Positions 57,674-64,000 of a stretch of DNA of 64,000 bases are shown here, piece by piece (within the stretch, counting starts at the first letter, position 1; every line of letters starts with the position of its first letter). This stretch comes from Metopolophium dirhodum (Eukaryota; Arthropoda; Insecta; Hemiptera; Aphididae): the NCBI RefSeq assembly GCF_019925205.1, contig NC_083561.1, forward strand, positions 18,413,217 through 18,477,216, in the 5' to 3' direction. The position numbers were made by a program, and so were the translations under genes. The notes under the pieces are model-generated. The model saw nothing but the letters and a program-made list of their open reading frames with translations. It was not told the origin of the DNA and made no database searches.

Positions 57674-59290
57674 TTAAAAAGCATGGCACTTGGAATTACA
57701 TAGTTTGTCTGCTTTTCTACACTTGCATTTATTTGTTTTGCAACCCTGTGTACAAGTACACCGATCATATCCCTGTCCTCCCAAATTAGAAAAGGAGCGG
57801 GCTGCTTCTCGCAATGAAATTGAATTTGCCGGTACGTCTTCGATTTGTACAAATTTCTTTTTACAAATCGTAAATCGGTTCCTGCTGTACAGTTGTTGCA
57901 GTTTTCCTTCAGTCGTACCGATTTCGTAGAAGTTAGCTTTCACTGAAATATAGATATTTTAAATTAATGTTAATAGTGAGATAATATATAGTTTAATATT
58001 ATTATTACTTGACATAATCACTCCGAGAACACATCTGAGATCACTCCGTGCTCTATCTACATCAGGAATTTTTACTCTAACTGACTCCCCAATATTTCCT
58101 TAGCAAAATCGTTTTTCGGACATTTCCGTCATTTTTTTGGCTTGAATTTTCAGATTATTTAATGACTCTTTCCTGTTTTGGATAATTGACGTTTGTCTTG
58201 TTTTTGTTTGTTTTTCAATTATTTGATCTTCATCATCTTCTTCTTCTACTTCATTATGTTTGTTGTCGTTAGAAAGGATCTGTATTGACTCTAAGGCAAC
58301 CTGAAGTTCTTCGATTTTTAATTTCGCAATCATGTTCACAGGAAGTAATGAAGACGTTAAACCAATTTTAGGGGGTGTTCCAAACATCGCTTCATATTGT
58401 GAATGTTTTGTACCATGGTGGTAAACACGATTTTTCATTGACTGTACGAATTTTAAGCCATTACTCCATTTTTTTGTTTTATTATCTTGAAGCTATGATG
58501 CAAGCATATTTTCGACATCTTTGTTTGCTCTTTCAACTGAACCTTGGTTTTGGGAGTGTCTTGGCTTACCATGAACTATTTTTAAATCCTTCCACATGGT
58601 ACAAAGTTCAGATATTATTTTATTTACAAATTCACGTCCGTTGTCGCTTTGTAATATATCTGGTGCCCCAAAAAGGGTAAATATATCCAACAAAACATTA
58701 GCATCTGCTTCGGCACTATTATGTCTTAGAGGCCTAAGTATGACAAATTTTGTCAAATGATCTTGGTAAACACATATAAAATTATAATCTCCATCTGGTT
58801 GAGCTTGCATATCAATAAGGTCTATTTGACACCTCGAATTCATTTCCGAAGAAATCATTGGTTTAACTACCAATCCTTTGTTCGCTGTATTTCCTTTTCT
58901 CTCACATGTCTCCCAAAAATTTAAATATGACGTTATTGTTTCCCTAGTTATATTTTAAAATTTTTTATTTATTTCGTATTCCATGTGATTTCTACCACCA
59001 TGCCCAATACCAATGAAATGTATTTCATGTACAATTTTAAATAACTCTTCATTAAAAGCATATAATTTCACACAATTACCTTCTGCAGTCATTGGCATAA
59101 TTAATCTTTCTTCTCCTAGTACTGTCATTACGTCATATTTCTTCATTAATTTTGAATTTGTTTTCTTCTCTAGCTTCAATTGTTTTAAATAATTAATTAT
59201 TTCATAATATTTAGATTTACTAATAAAAGTACTGTTAGTTTTTTTCGTTTCGATAAATTTGTTCAAATGTTTGTAAAATTTAGATTCCAT
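57674..59290 (-). pseudogene. Ginger-like integrase/transposase gene with a 66-bp intron
   Basis: It starts at ATG 59290 and keeps one frame down to the intron, interrupted only by three stops (58955-58957, 58493-58495, 58100-58102). Order: N-terminal helical region, an HH zinc-binding part (HEIHFIGIGHGG), then the integrase core with D in QIDLIDMQ, D in LQSDNGREFVN and E in SQNQGSVERANKDVE, so the DDE triad is visible. An acidic linker (EVEEEDDEDQ) follows. A GT-AG intron (58008 down to 57943) keeps phase. The C-terminus is Cys-rich (CTCTQGCKTNKCKCRKAD, then CNSKCH), as in KRBA2-type relatives. It would catalyse transposition but is broken here. Confidence 0.82.
57943..58008 (-). other. 66-bp intron in the integrase gene
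   Basis: Donor GTAATAATAA and acceptor ATCTATATTTCAG on the minus strand. Splicing joins ...VLGVIMS to MKANFYEIG in phase, whereas the unspliced frame hits stops. Confidence 0.7.
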
Positions 59291-59684
59291 TTTTAAAACA
59301 CGTACAACGTAATGAAGTATAGTGTCGTGTACAGTTCAAAAACTCGACTAGTTATTATAAATATCAGTTATTGTTCATAATATATCGTTGAATTATTTAA
59401 CAAGACAGTTATCAATTTTATCATTCCGATATGGCCATATCCATATGGAAAATCTATATAGGCAGTACGATAGGGAACAAAAACAAGTTTATACACAGTG
59501 TTTACAAAATTTTATAGTTTATAATTGTTTTAAAATATTCGTTATATGATAAGATTTAATTAAATTAATAATGATTGTTTCAAAACATAAAAATCCCTTA
59601 TTATTATTATATTTATAAATGTTTTAAAATATTCGTTTATGTTAGTTGGTAAAAAAAACATTGTGGCTCACATTGCCCGTAACA

Positions 59685-60000
59685 TATATATAACAATCCT
59701 GGCGCAGTGCATTATATCATCAATAAAAGATAACAAAGAAAACAATGTGAAAAAAGATCACAAAATTGAAATGCAATAACAATTAAAATATTTTTTACAT
59801 TCATGATCTGTTATTAATAATATTAAATTGAATTGAATTAATAATTAAAATATTTTTCACAAAATTGAATTGCAAAATGTTTTGAAAATTATTTAAAATT
59901 TATTAATCATGATCAGTTTTTAATAGAAATGTTCTATGAAAAAAATCCATGTAAATATAATATTATATTTTATGATATATAATATAATATTTTAAATATT
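59685..60000. repeat. Terminal-repeat remnant of the second Polinton
   Basis: CAATCCTGGCGCAGTGCA, ATCAATAAAAGAT and AAAACAATGTGAAAAAAGAT align with 1805-1870 of the first element, with about 20 percent difference by eye. Confidence 0.82.
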
Positions 60001-60009
60001 ATATTTTCA

Positions 60010-61313
60010 ATCTAAATTATTTTGATTTCTAATTAATGAATTGAGATGTTTTACAAAATCATTTCTATCTATATTTATTTTATAATGTCTCCAAGCTAAT
60101 GTGTCAATTACACTTTCTAAAATAAATCTTTTATCATCATATACACTTAATGCTTTTTTTCTATTGTTCTACAGTAAAAATATCATGTTTCTTAGTTTTA
60201 AATAAATTTTGATTAACATATTTTGGTTTTTTAGTTAATAAACAATTTTCAAAATCACTAAAACATAGTTTATTTTCCACTACATTTTTTTAAACACCTT
60301 TCGCTTTTTAATTTCTTTTTTAGTATCTAAGATTCAATGTGAATATAATTTGGATCTTAAACCTATAAATTCAGTCATATTTTTTCCGATCAATTCATCT
60401 TTAAACTTGCCCAAAGCTTTTTTGTTAACTAAAGGTATATAAATACTATCTTTTGGATAATCTGAAGTGTTAAAATGATCTAACATAATTTTCATATCTT
60501 GATAAAAATCATTAGTTTTTATTTCTAATATTAGTGAATCTGTATCTGTATATAACAATCTAACTCTATTACCATATTTTTTCTTTATAGTATTATAATA
60601 AAAATCATACATTAACATTTTAGATAAATCTAAAACACACATTTCTATATATATTGGTTGTTTGAAGATATTTGTGTTCTTTTCGTATGGACTGCAGATA
60701 AATTTTCTGTAAAAATTATCCTTCTATCAAAATTTGGTTTCGCAATTAATTTTTCTAGTTGCAGTGCATCAGTACATAATCTTATATCAACACGATTCCG
60801 AACATTCATCATCGTACGTCCATAAACACTGTTGTTCATTAATTTAAAATATTCTTTTTCAAAATCATTCATAGCTTTTGATCTAAGATTAGTATTAAAA
60901 TTTTTTTTCAACCAAGCAGGTTGACTAAATTCTAAGACTTAATAAATTTTCTCTAATTTTAAACCTAATTCAATATATGTTTTTAAAGTTTCATAATGAA
61001 TTATATATTATTTCTTTTCACATAAATTTGTTAATAATTTAGGGAGTTGTTTATTATCAAATTTACTTTCTGGTGTTAAAGGGAAATCTGAATGTAGATC
61101 ATAAAGTTCTTTAGGATAAGACAAATCTATTTCTAAAACATATAATTTACGTGATTTATCAGAAATATTCATAACATCAAAATTATTCAGATTATCAACC
61201 CATTTGAAATCTCCAGTAGGTAAATATTTACACATTGCCCAACCATAAAGATTATTTGCATCCAAATATTCTAAAAATATTGATTCCTTCTTTTTTTTAA
61301 ATTTATCCCCCAT
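60010..61313 (-). pseudogene. Polinton family B DNA polymerase, C-terminal half (decayed)
   Basis: Protein-primed family B polymerase motifs occur in the right order: motif A FLEYLDANNLYGWAMCKYLP (61190-61290), motif B KLMNNSVYGRTMMN (about 60800-60850), motif C LLYTDTDSLILEI (about 60525-60565). Beyond KALGKFKDE and EFIGLRSK the C-terminus continues, after frame changes, to DDKRFILESVIDTLAWRHY near 60070-60130 and ends by 60010. At least four stops or frameshifts disrupt it (for example TAA in the A-B linker near 60940). In live Polintons the enzyme replicates the element. Confidence 0.87.
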
Positions 61314-61319
61314 ATATTT

Positions 61320-61735
61320 ATTATTTGCTTTTGAATATCTTTGACTACATTGAGATAAGCCAGTCTTTCTTAATTAATTGGTATACGATTGTATTTTGTA
61401 TTATGTCTATAAGGTATAATTGTTTGATCTATATCATTTTTTTGATCGTTAAGACTCTTCAAATGAGCAGACCAACTTTTGTAACCAATTGTCAAATTAC
61501 ATTTATCACAAGTTTTAGCAGGATATATTTTTTTATTTTATACATCTATTTTATTGTAGGTATCAATTTCTTTAATTAAAGGTTCAATTTTGTTTAATCC
61601 TTGTGTCCCATCTTTAGTAGAATTATTTAAATTTAATATTCCACATTCATTTATCCATGGTTTTCTAGGTAATTCACCTCTCATGAAACAACCTCTGAAT
61701 ATTTTCATATTATTTCCAAATTGTATTATATCAAA
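61320..61735 (-). pseudogene. Upstream Polinton coding remnant, possible polymerase N-terminus
   Basis: Legible segments on the minus strand are FRGCFMRGELPRKPWINECG, GILNLNNSTKDGTQG, and a Cys/His segment TCDKCNLTIGYKSWSAHLKS. The last looks like a C2H2-type zinc-binding motif. Stops lie between the segments. The first segment may belong to a different Polinton gene joined by deletion. Confidence 0.5.
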
Positions 61736-61928
61736 ATTACTTAAAGATTAAATTTTTAGATTTTATTGTTTAATGTTTTTTAAAATTGTTAATTTATTGA
61801 AATTTTTCATTTTTTCGAGTTGTTTTTTTTTCTTCAATCCAGAACCTTTATTTTTTTCCATTTCTTTATTATGTCGAATTGTTTCTTTTTCAACTGCTTT
61901 TTTATGTTTAAAATAATTAACAGTGTTA
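61736..61928 (-). pseudogene. C-terminal end of a small basic protein
   Basis: The minus strand reads FKHKKAVEKETIRHNKEMEK then GLKKKKQLEKMKNF, ending in a TAA. It is strongly basic and helical; no family is recognised. The upstream part is lost at the truncation point. Confidence 0.35.
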
Positions 61929-62021
61929 AAAAGGTGTTGACTGAAATTTATTCAAAAATGCATTTTATTGCATGAATAAAGGTGTTATAATGTTATAACT
62001 TATAAACATTATATCTCAATT

Positions 62022-62140
62022 TGATATATGAAATAATAATTCACCTTTCGTGGTAAAAACCGTACAGGTGCATGACGTATAATAGTTCTTTTTTTTTATT
62101 ATCCTTAACACCTGATTAAATAATTAGGTAATATAAACAT
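62022..62140. repeat. Direct repeat, left copy
   Basis: About 115 bp containing TAATTCACCTTTCGTGGTAA and ACAGGTGCATGAC recurs at 63448-63566 with few differences. Confidence 0.8.
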
Positions 62141-62885
62141 TTAACATGACAAAAAGGCTCTACATTTCGTACAAGTGTCAAATTAAATTTTTATGAGCGT
62201 TTGAACTTCATATTTTTACAATATTGGATATTAACTCGATTTCTCATGTAGTGGTTTTGTTATTTTATTGTTATTTAAAAACGAATAACTGTAGATACAC
62301 GACAACTTTACTGAATGTTTACATTTTCATTTTCCACACACCATAACATTTTGAAAATATTTTGACTTTTTTTAAGCTGTTTATGGACATTGTCAGTTTT
62401 AAATCTTTTTAGTTTTTTTTTCTATAAATATCAATAAAATTTTATTTAAAGGGCAAAAAAGCGTGAAAATTAAATGCAATTCTTCTGATATATTGTTACA
62501 ATAACAGTTGAAAAATAGTCAAAATACATAGGCACAATTTTTTTTTATATGCATTTAAAGTTCGAATTTTCAGAAAATTTATCAAATTTAAAATGTAATA
62601 ATTACTTAGTAGTTAAAAATGTATTAAATGTTTAACTTTCATAGCTAAAGATTGAAAATTTAAAACAAGATTCCACGTAAATAGGTTATATATAAATTAC
62701 TTTATTCACAATATCATCAAATATACTTAGTAATATCATAGGCTGACTGCCCGTTTTCGCTCAGAATCGTTTTTCTTATGTAATGATATTATATCATTGA
62801 ATTCAAATTTAACACAATCCATTACAGTGACCCACTTGTAAACTTCTGTACAGCAGAGCGACACCCACTTGCCCACCTTTTTTAT
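62140..62885 (+). repeat. Interspersed repeat R, copy 3
   Basis: It matches 50220-50826: GATATTAACTCGATTTCTCATG at the left, AGCTGTTTATGGACATTGTC in the middle, and GTGACCCACTTGTAAAC and CAGAGCGACACCCACTTG at the right. It lacks the first half of the tandem duplication present in copy 2. Confidence 0.72.
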
Positions 62886-63447
62886 AATTTGTTTTATGTT
62901 AATTCTGTTGTGCACATAGTAATATTCTTATTTCTTAGTAATGATAAACTTGTATATAGATTTATGAATCTAATAATAAGTAGTAATAATTAACTTTATA
63001 ATTATGTTATACCTATATAGATAAAATATCTATTGGATTTTGGAACTGAAAAAACCAACTTAACCTCTATATCAAAATATAGGTTTTGGTTTCGGTTCTA
63101 ACAAAAATGTATTTAAGGGTTCCAGTCCGGCTTCGATCTGAAGATTTTCAAAAGAATTCGATCCGAACCCGGTCAATTTCGGTACGGTTCCAGTCCCTGG
63201 TCGTAGCTATAGCGTTACATATCAGTTTCGATGTACGTACACACTACTGCTATTAGAGTAACAATTGCATTACTGCCATAGCAGTAATAAAAAAGTGCGT
63301 TATATTGGCTGGTTTTGGAAATTTAAAAAAATGGCAAATGTCCGTCAATGTAATATTATATACCAATATAAAATACATCAAAAAATATTATGTTTCGAAC
63401 AATAAAATAATCAAAGTTCATAATAATTTTTTGATTTAGTAACAACT
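62886..63447. other. AT-rich DNA with one hAT-like terminus
   Basis: GACCAGGGACTGGAACCGTA (complement strand, 63180-63215) resembles a CAGGG-type hAT end with an internal GGTTC/GGTTT-rich body reaching about 63030. The partner end is not clear. The rest is unassigned. Confidence 0.35.
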
Positions 63448-63566
63448 CATATATGAAATAATAATTCACCTTTCGTGGTAAAAACCATACAGGTGCATGA
63501 CATATAATATTTTTTTTTCATTATTCTTAACACCTAAGTAAATAATTAGGTAATATGAACATTGAT
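63448..63566. repeat. Direct repeat, right copy
   Basis: Matches 62022-62140. The two copies bracket repeat R copy 3 and the hAT-like terminus. Confidence 0.8.
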
Positions 63567-64000
63567 AATAATTGGGTACACGTCTCACATTGGTTTTTAA
63601 GGAAGCCAGCGATAAAATTTTTAGATTTTGGTGAAGGTGCGTATAATAGTTGTTTTATTATAAATTAAATTGAAAAAAAGAATATAGGTTGTTAAAAAAA
63701 AAAGAAATATATATAGAAATTGTAGTAAAATAGACAGCAGTAGACTGATCTGTGTTGAAATAAGTAGTCTCATTAAATAGGAATCAACAAATGAAATAGT
63801 AAGAAAATATTATAGTTAGTTGAAAAGGTAATAGAAAAAAAAAGAGAAAATATATTTTTGAATGTACGCGTAGTAGTTAAGTAAATGAAATAAGTTGATG
63901 AATAATTTTTATTAGAGAAAAAAAAGATGAAGTATTGAAATAAATTGTGAAATAAATTAATTGTTAATTAATTGTTGAATAATTGAATTCATTTTTGAAA
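63567..64000. other. No gene recognised
   Basis: Purine-rich AT DNA (AAAAAAGA runs) up to the window edge. Confidence 0.5.

Larger units (their letters stand above)
57366..59684 (-). mobile_element. Ginger-like integrase DNA transposon inserted in the Polinton terminus
   Basis: The 2,319-bp element starts TGTTACGGGC and ends GCCCGTAACA, with inverted similarity continuing about 150 bp (ACCAACTAACATRAACGAAT). TGTNR-type ends, 4-bp duplications and a retroviral-type integrase fit the Ginger group. The left end carries extra sub-repeats of GGGCAATGT not present at the right. Confidence 0.75.
57355..61928. mobile_element. Second Polinton/Maverick copy, decayed and truncated
   Basis: The terminus AGTAGTATATATATA...CAATCCTGGCGCAG, after removing the inserted Ginger-like element, aligns base for base in length with the first Polinton (AGTAGTATATATGTACCAG). 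The next 150 bases include AACAAAGAAAACAATGTG and GAAATGCAATAACAATT words shared with its terminal array. Polymerase B follows on the minus strand. The right end is missing; similarity stops near 61928. Confidence 0.82.

Overview
The window looks like AT-rich insect DNA, most likely from an aphid or related hemipteran. That placement is inferred from base composition and transposon families, not from a diagnostic gene. No ordinary housekeeping gene was recognised. About half of the window is nested transposable elements. The rest is best explained by one previously unannotated structure: a minus-strand gene, or tandem gene cluster, built from tiny exons.

Region 1 (1-17229) is a nest of elements. 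A decayed BEL/Pao retrotransposon (pol on the minus strand, 12776 down to 1) is split by a complete Polinton/Maverick-type element at 1792-11586. That element has a perfect 6-bp target duplication (AGCATG), termini AG...CT, and inverted repeats of 3,091 bp that carry three gene pairs: a BRO-N-domain protein and two unknown small proteins. A reverse transcriptase fragment sits in its centre and is folded back on itself. Next to it (12950-17229) lies the 3' half of an envelope-bearing Ty3/Gypsy (errantivirus-like) element with one LTR.

Region 2 (17747-51008) is the most interesting part. On the minus strand I found 25 candidate exons of 6 to 39 nt (24 of them 6-15 nt). All are multiples of three and have good splice signals, and every one is open in the same single phase (introns after the first codon base), about 103 codons in total. 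Many are paralogous: four classes of microexon recur with conserved flanking introns but different exon sequence. This resembles schistosome microexon genes and aphid 'bicycle' effector genes in architecture. First and last exons were not found. The introns carry LINE fragments, a 5S-like SINE, hAT-type MITEs with 8-bp duplications and other repeats.

Region 3 (51009-57354) holds a possible solo LTR, a hAT-type MITE full of TATTCGAA-like simple repeats, and unassigned AT-rich DNA.

Region 4 (57355-64000) has a second, decayed Polinton (DNA polymerase B with motifs A, B and C). A 2,319-bp Ginger-like integrase transposon has inserted eleven bases inside its terminal repeat, with a 4-bp TATA duplication. 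The window ends in repeats with no recognisable gene.
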